The notes: generated by a model not told the origin, from the letters alone. Positions 1 to 12,179 are shown, counted from the first letter of the stretch. The stretch is DNA of 64,000 bases from Isoetes taiwanensis (GCA_021234155.1 JAJEKV010000051.1:4592698-4656697); one strand, 5' to 3'. Translations and numbers: made by a program.

Positions 1-710
1 ATTAATCCACTTCACAAATCGTATGATGTACCCATTTCCACATTGATCAGCCAATTTGTAGAAATAAGGTATTCTCATAAGTATGCTGACAAAGACATTA
101 TAAGCTGCATATAACGCCAATAACAAAATATATAGACGCAATAATAGAGATGAATTGAATCCCTTTCTGCACAAGAGAGATAATGTTAGCAATACTTTCT
201 GCTTCATTTCTTCGAACTTATTTCATATTCTAACATTTGTAATATGTTTGTAGAATCTTGTAATGCCAATCCCGTAGACTTGCAAGGGTTTGTCTACACA
301 ATGGACAACTAGTCATATACAACTTGGTAAACCAATTATTGCATGATCATGGTGAATGCTTTGCTTGCAAAACTTTTTGCTTAACATAAGAAGTTGAGTT
401 GTAACTTGCTCTTATTGTAAAATGACATACTATCTTTTTATGTAATTTATATTAGCATGGCTTTGTGTATTGAGGAAAGGAATAGGGGACCCCTTTCCAG
501 TTTGGAAGGGACTCGGTTCGTATTGTAAAATGACATACTATCTTTTCACGTAATTTATACTAGCATAGTTTTATGCACGAGGATGAGGAGGGAAAATAAT
601 GGATAACATCTTTAGAATGAAAAACTAGGTATATGTTGAAAGAAGACTGATAGAATAAAAAGTTTCCCTTCTATTCTATTCTTTGAGGGATATAGATGGA
701 GACAGGGTTA

Positions 711-784
711 CAAATACTACTATAGACCAAGGGCTAGGCTGCTTAATCTTTTAACTTTAAGCAGCCACCTTGGTCTATAGTATT
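711..784. repeat. Long imperfect hairpin
   Basis: The two arms read AAATACT..ATAGACCAAGG..GGCTGCTTAA and its reverse complement, separated by a loop of about 9 nt. About 28 bases pair. The left arm has one 3-nt bulge, and a small asymmetric internal loop lies near the middle. The shape suits a small foldback element or an miRNA-like precursor. No flanking duplication was found, so the class is unknown. Confidence 0.6.
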
Positions 785-1017
785 TACTTTCAGAATTTTT
801 GATGTTTTTGACCTTTTAATACTTACTATTTACCTTCACCTTATTACTTTTAATAAATGTTAAGCTCTAAAGAATGTTAAAATGTTTAGGTGACATTTAA
901 CAAAGTTAGGTGTTAAAGATTGGGCGATATTTCATGGAGCTTTTAACACCTTGATCTTTTGGTCTTTTGACATTTGAATATGTTGATTATGCTAGAGCTC
1001 CCTATATAAGTGCCCTA

Positions 1018-1262
1018 TGCTATGTTACAATTTCTCTTCAAACATGTGATAATTCATAGTGTTATTAAGAACATAATAAAAGAAGGAAGCAATTTTAATG
1101 CTATGCCACATTGGCAACAACAGATTGGATATATGCCACATACACCACACCAACATTGCTTTGTTGGGTCGTGCCCCCAACCATCGTACATTGAATGCAA
1201 CTTTAGGCGACCTCGAACACGAGGCATATTTGTTTTAAGATTAATATGTAACTACAAGACCA
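1018..1262 (+). repeat. Dispersed repeat R1, copy 1
   Basis: This segment is clearly related to 8368-8640 in the same orientation. Shared blocks include ATGCCACATT, a CACATACCAC-like block, ATTGCTTTGTTGG, ACATTGAATG and CATATTTGTTTTAGA. The similarity continues in translation (AMPHWQQ..CFVG against VMPHSQH..CFVG), but neither frame resembles a known protein. It is most likely a fragment of an unclassified transposable element. Confidence 0.55.
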
Positions 1263-2954
1263 AATGTCCAATCATAGCAAAATCTAGTTGGGATATGGTA
1301 GGGTTAAAATTAATGCTAGGATTATGGCAAAAATCATGGTTTGTGCTACAACTATGGTTAGATTGGGTGTTGACACTTCATTTTCTATTTAAGAATAAGG
1401 TTAAGTTATTGCTAGAGAAATTTTAAAAACACAGTAACAAATGTCAAGAAAATGTTACATTGTTCAACGAGCTTATAAAATCAACACACGAGGTATATAA
1501 TTTCTACTATGTATAATGTACCTTTTTTTTTGTTGTTGGCATTTCTAAGATGACAAATGCTTCTAATTTAATTTGTAATGCTTATGGATGAATGGATGGA
1601 TGGATATAAAGACTAATTGAACTTACGTACATGTAAAGGAAGGAAAGAAAGCTCGAGCTAGCACCAAACCAGACCACTTGTATATAGATTCTATATATAC
1701 TCGCTTTATGTGTGGTGGAATAAGCTCCATATAAAAGCCTTGCATCTAATACAGCTGTGAATAGAATAGAATAGAATGATCATATTATACCAATGTAAAA
1801 AAACCTCCAAATGTTATCTTTTATTTACCTTGAAAAAACTTCATAATAAAGTAGGTTGGACCAAGGCTCAAGAGTCTCTTCACTAAAGCATGAGATTTTC
1901 CGGTGAACGCAATAATTGTCATAGCCTAAAAGAAACTAATATGAGATGATCAACAAAAACTAAAATTCAAAAGAATTTTGATACTGCAAAATTTTTGTAA
2001 CGCACTTGGAGGAGGACCATTAGAAGAACCCAAAGTCGATGGAAGCTATGATAAACATGAAGGAACGTGCGGTGCTCCACAAATAAAACTTTACCACCAC
2101 GCTTTCTATTAACATGTTGTGGTTGAGCTTCAAATTCCTCCTATAAGTATATTTCATGCATCAATGCAACATGTATACATTAAAATTTGCGACATAAGGT
2201 AAAAATGCTTACTTTACATCATCCAACAAGATGCAAACAACCAGAATTGATTACAATAAATCGAATGGTAAACTCGCAATAACTAAAGCATTTAATTTGA
2301 AAGGAAGAGAGTGCCATTAGTCACATTACAATTCTACTGCTGACCTCAATGCGATTCAATGCAGTACATTCTTTACATTATCGATTGGACATGGCCCAAT
2401 AAATAAGGCGCTAGTCTTTAATTCAATAGATTTTTTTGTCTTATTTGGATGTTAAAAAGTCTATTCTATTTGTAGCGCTGGATTCATTATCTATATGTAT
2501 ATGAAATGACATCCATAAATGAATCAGTATTGTTATTCTCGACATTTATCTTTCTTATTTATTATTTATTAACTGACGTAATTCATTGATCATGCAACAT
2601 CAATCTCGAATCCGTGCCACAAGTGTATCCACGGAGATCAAACGGGTTGTTATCTTCAAATATTTTCACAAAGATACCCAAAGACTCTAAATCTATCTCT
2701 CCTTTTTTCTTTCCTCCAATTTATGCCCAAGGGGTAATCCAAAAAGAGGCTCACATAAGTTACATGCCATGAGTATAACTATTTTTAAAGCCTTTACACA
2801 AAGTACACTCCTCTGTACATTTGGATAGAGATGAGTAACCAAATTAAAATTATCATGGATGAATGATAGTTAGCGAGCATCTTTATTATGACATCAAGTA
2901 GCAATAAAAATATAAACTTCACAAGTTTTATCAAACTATAGGATGCACCCCCCG

Positions 2955-2999
2955 TTTTTTTTTTTTTTTTTTTTTTTTTTGGGGGGGGGGGGGGGGGGG
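2955..2999. repeat. T26-G19 homopolymer junction
   Basis: A run of 26 T is followed directly by 19 G, with a run of six C just before. Open frames reading through it only encode poly-Lys/poly-Pro. It may be genuine low-complexity DNA or an assembly or gap-filling artefact. Confidence 0.7.
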
Positions 3000-3514
3000 T
3001 CGAAGGGTGGCAAAAAACATCCCTAGTATATTGATCTTTGAAAGCTAATTTATTTCTTAAGGCATATTTTTTGCACAAAATAATGGCAAAAAACTTCCAT
3101 AAAAATAATTATTCATATGAAAACAGTAAAAAAAAATTCCTCTTTCTTGCATGGAGGTGGTCCATACAACAAACAACACTGAATCCATCGAGTTTCCAAA
3201 TGGAAATTTTGGAAGATGAGTATTGGACACTTCAAATTTTTGAAGATGGAAAATTTTATTGATCAATCAAATAATTATAAAAAAAAATAAAATGCAGAGA
3301 TAGGAATACAACCCAGTGGATAAAATGATCCAACCAAGCACAACCATCTATCTAAGCATTTGAATGAATCTAAAGGTGAACTTCCCAGATTTATATCTTC
3401 TTTCCTTGATGAAGAGAAGAACAATTATAAGCCATAACAATTTCATCTTGCGTCCATCAAACAAGAAGCTCATCTAAGTGTCCATGCCCTTACTAATATG
3501 CAATTTCCTTCCAG

Positions 3515-6060
3515 GTGGGAACAGCTAATAGAGATGAAGAGATCGACTTAGACCACTTACCACTTTACTTGAAGTTGGCTTGGCAGGTTGTGCGAACCCC
3601 CTGTGCAACAACTCCTCACATGCCTCAGCTACGATTGGATTATGAACATGCAGGGGCTTATGCCCAGATGCTTATAGATGACCTAGTAGAAATTTTGCAA
3701 TATCCTACACTAGAGCAGCAGACAGGCTGGTTGACTGATGTGCTTAGGACTGCGGCAGAGAGATGCTTTCGGATAAGCCGCCCGCAATGGACCTCCAGGA
3801 ACACAACCTTCCCACGTAATCAATGGTTTGATGCAGACTGCAAGGAACACAAACGCTGGCTCCGCCAAGTCACAAACCCTGCTTCACACCCACATGCAGT
3901 CAGACAGTACCGCGTCTTCCTTAAAGCTAAGAAAGCCAGGTACATTGCAGCGCATCAAAGAGAAATATTTTATCTCCTGGAACGTCTGCCCCAGGACCTC
4001 TTGGCGAAGGGTTCTTAGAAAGCCAGTACAGCCCACAGGAAACATTACTCCCGGGCAATGGAGGCAATACTTGCAACAGCTATACGACCCTGAGGGTGCA
4101 CATGCAGCATTACCCCTGCAAGAAGGCCCAGTGCTAGAAATCACATATTCAGACGTGGAACAAGGCTTACAACGTCTTGCCAATGGGAAAGCCCCAGACC
4201 TGGATGGTATGCAGGTGGAATTGCTTAAGTGGGCAGGGCCGTCCATAGTATCAATGCTGACCGCCTTGTTCAAAGGGCATTACAGGAAGGCTTCCTGCTG
4301 CAATTGACCAATAGCAGAGTTGTTCCCATCTATAAGGCAGGTGACCCGCACTGCCCAGCCAATTACTGAACAATCATGGTCAGTTCGGTGTTTGCAAAAC
4401 TGCTTGTTGGGATTCTCGAGCAGCAGTTGACGGGCTGGGCAGAGGCAGCAGAGATGCGGGCCCTGACCCAGGCAGGATGTAGACCCCGACACTCAACCAT
4501 TGACCACATCTTCACGCTGCGAACTCTGGTTGAAGACAGCAGGAACCGCCGTCAGGATCTATATTGTTGCTTCGTGGATTTTGCGAAGGCGTTTGACACT
4601 GTGCCTCGGGAAAAACTATGGGCAAGATTGCAATAGCTCGGGGTTCCTGTAGATTTGCAGAATGCAGTGTACAGGCTATATGAAAGATGCTCGGGTCAGT
4701 TGCAGCCGACAAACCAACCATTTGATAGTAGTATCAGGATTCGTCAGGGATGCCCTCTCTCTCCAACATTGTTTGGGCTTTACATTGATCAATTGGAGAG
4801 CTGGCTTGCTGAAAATAGGGGCGACGGAGCTCACCTTCTCCACCAGATCATCAGGCAGTTAATATATGCTGATGATGCGGACCTCCTAGCTTACACACCA
4901 ACAGACATGCAACGACATCTCGATGCCCTGGACACATTCTGCCAAGCGACTGATATGCGCGTCAACCTGACCAAGACTAAGGTGGTTTTCATATCATCCT
5001 CACGTCAGCTGAGGATCCCCTCCTTCAGTTACCGAGGGAAGAATGTAGAAGTAGCATCCATGTACAAATATTTGGGAGTGGAGTTTCCTTCTACTATGCA
5101 CTGGAACACATCCATACGGCTACGAGTGATGGCGGGCTGGAAGGCACTATATGCAATGCAAAACAATAGTCATAGAGCGAAGTTGTATGATTGGGCCCAT
5201 CAGTCACACATGTTCAAGGTCTTAGTGGAGCCTATTTTTTTATACAGGGTTGAAGTATGGGGCCCATTAGTATCCTTCGCTATTTGGAATGACTTGGAGC
5301 AGGTGCAGAAAGCCTTCTTGGTATGAGCACTAGGGGTGAAGTCCACAGTCCCATATCAAATTCTACTGCAGGAGACGGGATTCTTGCCTCTTCTGAGGGC
5401 GGCCCTTGATCGCCACATTGTCTATTTTCAGAAGGTGGTCAATATGGACGATGCTCGTCTACCTAACTTAGCTTATATCATGGCAATGGGGCCGCAGCGC
5501 CTTAAGGCCTGCTGGAGGAAAAAGAGAGCTCAATGGTTGGCTAGATGGAATATGCAGGAGCACAGGTGCATACATGTGCAAACAGAGGCAGATCGCCATA
5601 GCTTGAGGCAATATCTTGACGCTTACTTCCTCAGCAAGCTTTGGGATGCCAGTGCCCTTGAACAGGTCAAGACAGCACACTATCAGCGCCACATAAATCC
5701 ACATTGAAACGAGGCCCGTAATGCTACCTGCATACCCACTTGCCCATGAAAAGGCACAGACTCATTGCCTCCATTCGAACAGGGGCACATCATCTTCAAA
5801 TTGAGACGGGCAGTTGGATTGCTGAGCCACGCCAGGACAAGCTTTGTCAATGCTGCCAAATGGGAGTCATTGAGGATGAATCTCATACCCTTCAAAGTTG
5901 CCCAGCATATGATCAAATTCGGACGCGCTATGCTGAGTTGTTCAGGCTTGGCCAGCCGCTACATGTGACATTGAGCACGACGTCCGTATGGGTGCTGGGA
6001 TCATACTTTCAGGAGGTTATGGACATGCGAGATCAGCTATGTCCTCGGGCACACACTTGA
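3515..6060 (+). pseudogene. LINE-T reverse transcriptase ORF, disrupted (T1)
   Basis: This is the RT part of a LINE ORF2, which in life would copy element RNA at a nicked target. Domains in order: endonuclease end (DHLPLYL); RT fingers (LANGKAPDLDGMQ, about 4180); palm motif A (FVDFAKAFDTVP, about 4575); RQGCPLSPTLFGLYID (about 4743); catalytic YADD (about 4867); thumb and connection; and a C-terminal CQCC..H..C motif (about 5850). The coding frame changes at about 4010, 4310 and 5700. Two in-frame stops (4634-4636 TAG, 5324-5326 TGA) replace a Gln and an Arg codon by single C-to-T changes when compared with other copies. It cannot make a full protein. Confidence 0.85.
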
Positions 6061-6196
6061 CATGTATATATACATTTATTTCATCATGATATATACTTGT
6101 ACAGTTTGAGAGCATTCTTATTTTCCCTCAAAAATCCTTCGGGGCGGGGGGTTTTTAACCCGGACAGTAATAAGTTTGCTGCGCTCCTTCTGGGTC

Positions 6197-6220
6197 CCAT
6201 AGGCCGATTGGTCTCAGTGG
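6197..6220 (+). promoter_or_regulatory. LINE-T 3'-terminal stem-loop (T1)
   Basis: The sequence reads CCAT-AGGCC, loop GATT, then GGTCT-CA-GTGG, giving a 9-bp stem with a 2-nt bulge. It lies just before GATAAAA and the ATTCTT tail. The same structure with compensating changes is present in T2, T3, T6, T7, T8 and T9. Its place at the 3' end suggests recognition by the element's own RT, as is known for stringent-type LINEs; this is inferred. Confidence 0.65.
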
Positions 6221-7700
6221 ATGATAAAAATCATTCTTATTCTTATTCTTCTCTTTCAAATTGACCACAAAAGCAAACCAGATGCAAGATGAAAATCTCG
6301 TGTCCGCAGTTTGGTCCATACATCAGGGTAAATAGCGAGTATAATTTGCTAGCTATTTAAAGAAGTCCCAAAAATGGTTAGTAACTAAGATGCCCATCGA
6401 AATCGATCACACAATAAGAAGCAATGCTCAAACAAATCTCAGCCCTTTGCTTACATAACAGACATAGCTCTAAAATTTGATGATCAATTTTATGAACTAA
6501 TTTGTTGACTCTAAGACATCTACCACTATGCTGAGGGACTTGAAGATGCCACCCATTGGATAGAGGCAAGGTTTCATAATTTGGAAGCAATTTTTAAATA
6601 GAAGAGATGAAGCGCTCCAGGATCTCCATACAACTAGTTCAATTTACGAATCGGAATCGTGTGGCAACAATGCAGCAATATAAGTCCAAATTGCTCTATC
6701 CCATTGATACAATAAGAACTTTGTTCTAAATGCTTTCCATGACAGAAGATGGTCAGAATCATACCAAGCTGCAATAATGCTTATACCAACTGCTACTCAT
6801 CGTCGTCGTGTCTTTGGATGTACAACAACATACTAAGGCACATTGTCTGGAAGAGGAATCCACCAATATAGAGTAGACTATTGAAGGCATGCCTTAGGAT
6901 TGATATGAAAAATGGAACTTGACAATGTTCCAAGTAGCAAACAACCCCTTTAGAAAACAGGAAGCATTGGGATATGGATGTAGATGATAACGCGAAGCCC
7001 AAGGAAGGAGGGGATTAATGGTAGCCTTATGAAATGGAAGGCAATGTTGACAGCATCAACAATCTCAAATCGGGAAAACCATCCTTACCAACAAGGAGCC
7101 TCCAAATAGACTTCAGGATTATCACCTTACTTTGGAGGTGAAAATCCAACATCCCACGGCCACCAGTTGCCCAAGGTTTAATGCACTCTGCCCAAGCAAT
7201 CTTGACAACAACTCCTTCCTCAGTTCCAGCCTAAATGAAGTTTTTGGCAATATAAACAATCTCCTCCATCTTACACTGAGGGGCAAATAGAGCAGATGCC
7301 ATATAAACATGAGTATTACTAAGAACACATTTACCTACATTGATTCTGGATTTATAGTTATTAGAGAACTATTGCATGCACTTTTGAGACATCTGGATCT
7401 AGTCTCACTAAGTATGTTATAAGGTATTATAGGTGTTTGAACAATGAGTGCACAACTCGCCAAGGATAGACACATTGACGTGTGCAATCCCCAAGAGAAA
7501 ACTCAACTCATAGGCGACTATCGTCATGGACCACAATACCACATTGACCAAACCAGCAAGGGCGTAAGCTGTCCATTTCATTTTGTTCTAGGTGGTATAA
7601 AGAGAGGAAAGACAATTCTTCTCATAGACAGAGCATTTGACCTCCAACAGCAAGGAAAAGGAAACACACAAGTTAACAACCTTGCGTTAGTTAGATTGCT

Positions 7701-8367
7701 CGTTTAGATAATACTTGTAATGTTGCGCATACACAGATGCTCGTCCTACCCACAAGCTTGATAAGGCTTTTGTAAGGGAAGAGAGTTTCATTCGAGTTTC
7801 TATTCACACACCATATGACTTTATTAAATTGGCAAAGCAGTCGCTTCAAAGTCCAGGTCTTCTATTTTTGTCAAGATGGATGTTGAAGGACGTGCACCTC
7901 CTTTCAAAACTTTAACTCTATAGGGCAAAGATATTTATTCACCCTGGTCAGCACTTATAATGATATTTAAGATTAATGGAGCTCCACATAGATGGATAAT
8001 CTAATATGTAACACTTGCATCAAAAATATCTTTAACAGTTACATTCTAGATAACCTTATTTATGCCAGCTTGTGTAACAATAGCCCAAGTGAAACCACCA
8101 ATAGGATAGACATTATACAATTCAGATATGCACCTATGTGTATATACACAATACCTTTTAGATTAGCAGTTGTACCAGAGGTGTAGTTCAGAGAAATAGG
8201 CTGCATATTTATTATTGTAGCAACTAGAAAATGTTGGATCTTTTATCTCTAACAACTTCTCATAATCATATTTCCTTCTTAAGGTCAATAAACATTTCCA
8301 AATTAGTGCTAACAAGCAAAACGTGCAAACTAGCTCCCCCCTACAAAATAGGGACAACCTATAGTGT
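7701..8367. other. Non-coding, no feature seen
   Basis: AT-rich sequence with only short frames lacking motifs. It may contain further eroded L1-like sequence from the element to its left. Confidence 0.4.
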
Positions 8368-8640
8368 GTGAGCACCATGTTCCACTTCTCATATCTGCGT
8401 CTCATAGACCACTTGATCATCATCTTGTTCCTCGAATATATGAAGGAAGAAAAAGAAGCAGCAATTTTTACGTCATGCCACATTCGCAGCATTCGATCGG
8501 ACACATGACACACATACCACATCACTATTGCTTTGTTGGATTTGCTCCTAGCCACTTTACATTGAATGTGACTCTAGGTGGTCTTACCTTTGAAACATAT
8601 TTGTTTTAGAACTATGTGTACGACTGGGCTAGATAGTAGA
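8368..8640 (+). repeat. Dispersed repeat R1, copy 2
   Basis: Same orientation and similar length as 1018-1262, with matching blocks in the same order. Divergence is substantial, so the family is old. A purine/pyrimidine-rich stretch of TAGACTAGACTA-like repeats follows at about 8625-8690. No protein function is assigned. Confidence 0.55.
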
Positions 8641-8906
8641 CTAGACTACACACCCAAACTAGACTAGGGTAGACCAAAAAGTTAGGGTTGACCTCAGGAG
8701 TGTGGTTCACAAGGTTTGATTGGTCTCTTGATAGTACAAAAAATGTACTTTCATAAGATTATATTCAGGTTGTAATATGATTCCTGAGGTATATTTTGTG
8801 TGATGTACTCAATTCTATAGTTATGCATTGTATTTGACTTTTTAATTGCACTTTCTATGGTATTCCATAGTAGCTTGGAGGCATTGAGGCCACTGCGGTT
8901 TAGGGC

Positions 8907-9080
8907 TTATTGAAAAAGAGCAAGTGCTTGCTGGAGTTTTCCCTTGGCTATTTCGATGATTGAGCGTTGATGAGATGGATGCAAGTAGTCCCACGGTGAT
9001 CTACCCAGAACTTCTTCAGCTACTAGATTTGCCTCCCCTGTTACAAAAATCATAGCTTGTTGCGTCTGTCTTGAAGGGAT
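8907..9080 (-). CDS. Possible 3' exon of unidentified gene
   Basis: On the minus strand a pyrimidine-rich TTTTTGTAACAG acceptor precedes an open stretch of about 45 codons, with motifs LVAEEVLGRSPW and HPSHQRSIIEIAKGKL, ending in TAA. The charged, helical composition looks protein-like. I do not recognise the family, and no neighbouring exon could be linked to it. It does not match the callose synthase gene at 16.2-25.8 kb. It could be a pseudoexon or a transposon remnant. Confidence 0.25.
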   Translation of the reverse strand: MPSRQTQQAMIFVTGEANLVAEEVLGRSPWDYLHPSHQRSIIEIAKGKLQQALALFQ

Positions 9081-9525
9081 CTCTACGTCATGGCTTTCGC
9101 CTTCCCACTTCCAGAAATTGGTACGCATATTACTTTTTAACCTGATTATGGTTTTCTTATTGTGTTCATGTTTCTATCTAGTCTCAACATTACACGACCC
9201 CCTCTCTCATTGAAAATCATATCACACTCATCACTGTGAAGGTATGCAACCATTACAAAATGGAAAAGGATGGTCTTTTTACTCTAAAACAAGGACATCG
9301 AGATGTAAGGTTGCACATAATTACTTCCACTGTTCCTGGGGTATTGCTTGTTCTGTCTTTTCTACTTTTATAACCAGTAGGACATTCAGATTAACTGGAT
9401 GAGCTTTGCACAGACAGTGCCTTGCTCGTTTACTTGCTTGGAATAGACTGCACGTGAATGGTGTTATGGACACAGTTGCCTGCTTTAGTGCAGGATATGT
9501 TCAGACTTTTGGTTTTTGGGATTGG

Positions 9526-9759
9526 TTATAAATCAGAGAATAGTTGTTTCAACTTAGATGTTTCATAATCAGATGTTAGTAGTACAACGTATTTTCCATC
9601 ATACATATACTGCAAATCTAAATTGATTGATTGATTGAAAATCACGCCATTTGAAGCCCCTGAGGTCCATTTGCCTCTCAATGTTTTTACGACCTGGCCT
9701 GAATGTTGTCCCTGTTCATATATGATGATGTGTTTATTTTCCAGATACTGACAGATCAT
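9526..9759 (-). CDS. Unidentified open frame
   Basis: A 77-codon minus-strand frame of mixed, protein-like composition (GQVVKTLRGKW, DGKYVVLLTSDYE). No known domain is recognised, and no splice partners or promoter are clear. It could be an exon or a chance frame. Confidence 0.2.
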   Translation of the reverse strand: MICQYLENKHIIIYEQGQHSGQVVKTLRGKWTSGASNGVIFNQSINLDLQYMYDGKYVVLLTSDYETSKLKQLFSDL

Positions 9760-11514
9760 TGTGACAGGAGCTTACAGAAGTCCATGTTCCATTATGGGTT
9801 AACAGATTTACATGGTCGAATAGATCAAATCGTCAGCTGACATTGGTTGATGAATCATTTAGAGCTTGCTTAACATTGCAGATGCTGTTAGCAGTTCTAC
9901 CAAATATTGTTTCTTGGCTTGTCTTACAAACACATATACAGAGTTCCCTTTTTGTTTACAAAACTAGAATGTTGGATTATGACATTTTTATTTCCATTAT
10001 GCAATTACATCTTATAAACATCTCACAATAAATAAGCTCTGCTACTAACTTCTTCCAAAGCAAATTTATAAGCATTGGAGATCAAATAGGACAGTTGCTA
10101 GGACTTCCACCTCCTATATATGATATTTAAAAGGTGATTCATTTCAGGAAAAATGTTAAGAATCCTCTATATTTTTTTTAAGTCTCTCTAAATTTTCTTT
10201 AAGTGCAGCACATTAGATATTTCTTATGTATTTATCTATTAGAGTGAAATCTAAAATGGCACCTTTTTTCCAGCATGGGTCGAATTTATTACCCAAGTCA
10301 CCAATATATTTATGACTAAACTGGAGATTCCTTCTTCAAAATGTTCACTAAATTGCTAAATTTAGACAAACAAAAAATTTACATAGCACCACACAATTAA
10401 TTTCATATCAACATCTCAAATTCATGCTCCATAAATCTAACAAGTTATATATTGATAGACTCAAAGGAGGCAAATGCAATTAGATTTTTTGCCACCAAAG
10501 TTCAAAAATATTTGTTTACCAAATATCATTATTGTAATGTATGTTAGCGATAATACTACACTTAGCAAAGTATGTATAGGCTCTGATAAAAACCCAAAAA
10601 TGTGGCGAAATTGTTTTTTAACGATGCTTTAAAATGGCCATTTTTGTGGCCATTATCCTTTATCTATGGAACTCAAATGGCCAAAATGTTGATACATCCT
10701 AAACCACCAAATAAAGATTGGCCATTTCAATCCTTTAGCTGCCAATAAACTGGTGTAAAATGGCAATACACCTATTACATAACTAACTCATCCTGCGCAT
10801 GCCATCATCTACTACATAACTAACTTATCCTTCTCAGGACAACTACGAAATTTTGCTAGAATAGGTGATGGCATCAATCCGAGCCATCGGATCAGTATTC
10901 TGGCGAGGGATGGACCATCTGTATAAGGCATATCATTTCAATTGGATATTTATCTGCGTCTCCTCACATTAGCATTTTGGTTGTCTCTTGCTTGCGTCGG
11001 CATCAGTCATCATCTGAAACAGAAAATGATGCTACCGCTCATACTGGAGCATGACATGGTTGCTGATTATATAAGTAATTAAATAATAGGCAAGACTCTT
11101 TTATGGTCATTTCTTGGAATTCTAAGTGGACATATTGAAGCCATTGAGAAATGCCCCCTTTGTATAAAACCATAGTTAATGTACTTCAATTTGTCCATGA
11201 AGAGGAATCAATGAACTCTATCCAGGTACTAAGGGGATTTGCTTTCTTGTTCCATTTCATTTCTATCTCCTAGATCTGGGCCACCGCACTTACTTTCTTC
11301 CAAGACTCTTGATAGAGTACATGAAGATTGCTTCTGTGATGAAGATTCTAGAGGAATCTGTATAGATTTGACTATGCCTCTAGGAATATGGTGAGGTCTG
11401 GTCCGATTGAACCCTTCACTTACAGGTCTCAATAGTCTGTAAGTTTAAAATGAAAATTTGCTTTGAAGATTTACATTTTTTTTATGATATATTGAACTGT
11501 GGAGAGGTCTATAA
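9760..11514. other. Non-coding, no feature seen
   Basis: AT-rich sequence. A short motif (CATAACTAACTCATCCT-like) occurs twice near 10775-10835, and GGCCA-containing words recur near 10630-10740. No gene or element is supportable. Confidence 0.4.
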
Positions 11515-11753
11515 AGAATAAGAATAAGAATAGACCACTTTAAAGAGACCACTTTAGTGATTTTCTCATCTACACCGACTAGAATAGAATAGATTAGATT
11601 TTTTAACGTCCACGAAGACCAAGAGGCCATGGGACCCATACAATGGCCTAGTACAACCATTATTACTAGGATTAAAAAACCCCTTCCTTGAAAGGTACCT
11701 TTGCAGTAATGATGATACTAGACAAGCAAGAAGAAAATATAAGTAGGCAATGA

Positions 11754-12179
11754 CTACTGAGAGCTCAATAATTGAAGACGCTCATCTAGAACCTCAAGTA
11801 TGTATAATGCCAAGTCATGCACAGATGGAGCTCCGGGAAGTTGTGGAAGCATGGAATGGAATGCTAAAGTCAAATAACGATTCCTGACCATCTCGAAAGC
11901 AGGACATCTTAGCAAAATATGGCTTTCATCTTCAATAACCTGTAACTGGCAACACACACATAATCTCGCTTCACGTCGCAATTGCGGCCGCTCCCATCTA
12001 TCTGTCGCAATCCGTAGCTTGTGGAACTTTGTGCGAATTGATGCAATAGCTACAAGCTTTTTCCTGGACAATGAAGCAAGCAAATAAGCTTGTGGTCCTA
12101 GTGCCAAGGTGGGATTTATATGTGCATGATAATGACCAGTTTTAGCTTGGGCTAAGGTAACCGCATCCCACATCATCAT
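11754..12179 (-). pseudogene. LINE-T ORF2 C-terminal region (T2)
   Basis: A 141-codon open frame matching the end of LINE-T ORF2 in T1, T7, T8 and T9. It contains HYHAHINPTLALGP, a basic stretch around KKLVAIASIRTKFHKLRI, and the Cys/His cluster LCVCCQLQ..EDESHILLRCPAF, a likely nucleic-acid-binding knuckle. It is the least damaged C-terminus of the family here. It is cut off from an intact RT by the deletion upstream. Confidence 0.8.

Larger units (their letters stand above)
1..3235. other. AT-rich non-coding stretch
   Basis: No convincing coding exon is seen. The open frames here are short and show no family motif. Apart from the hairpin at 711-784, the dispersed repeat at 1018-1262 and the T/G homopolymer at 2955-2999, I see only simple-sequence bits such as AATAG repeats near 1757-1779 and GGAT repeats near 1590. 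Confidence 0.5.
3511..6256 (+). mobile_element. LINE-T copy T1, 5'-truncated
   Basis: T1 is a non-LTR retrotransposon inserted into the L1-like element. It starts in the last residues of the APE-type endonuclease (the DH of the final SDH motif is kept), continues through RT and the C-terminal Cys/His motif, and ends with a 3' UTR. Near the 3' end are an AAAATCC..GGGTTTTT stem-loop (about 6130-6160) and a terminal stem-loop (6197-6220). The tail is ATTCTT repeats, not poly(A). The 5' boundary is set by the loss of L1-like homology. No clear target-site duplication was found. It is about 90% or more similar to T9 by eye. Confidence 0.85.
3236..7700 (-). mobile_element. L1-like LINE, copy 1, interrupted
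   Basis: This is a decayed minus-strand L1-type LINE. Its 3' UTR lies at about 3236-3510 and aligns with the 3' UTR of the L1-like copy at 21886-23160. Its RT C-terminal region and zf-RVT-like end lie at 6254-7330, with an IWRLLVGKDGFP block near 7100 and an AWAECIKPWATGGRGMLDF block near 7180. Weaker L1-like sequence may reach about 7700. LINE-T copy T1 (3511-6256) sits inside it and accounts for the gap. Stops and frameshifts are frequent. The 3' poly(A), seen as poly-T on the plus strand near 3236, has eroded. Confidence 0.7.

Noticed and set aside
1010-1426. 138-codon plus-strand frame
   Set aside because: It reads through dispersed repeat R1 and has no recognisable domain; treated as repeat sequence rather than a gene.
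1757-1779. LINE-T tail (AATAG repeats)
   Set aside because: The terminal stem-loop and the GATAAAA block are absent next to it, so it is only a microsatellite.
2794-3078. Frame with poly-Pro/poly-Lys
   Set aside because: It is produced by the T26-G19 homopolymer.
8907-9759. Further callose synthase exons
   Set aside because: The two minus-strand frames show none of the conserved callose synthase motifs expected after exon 12.
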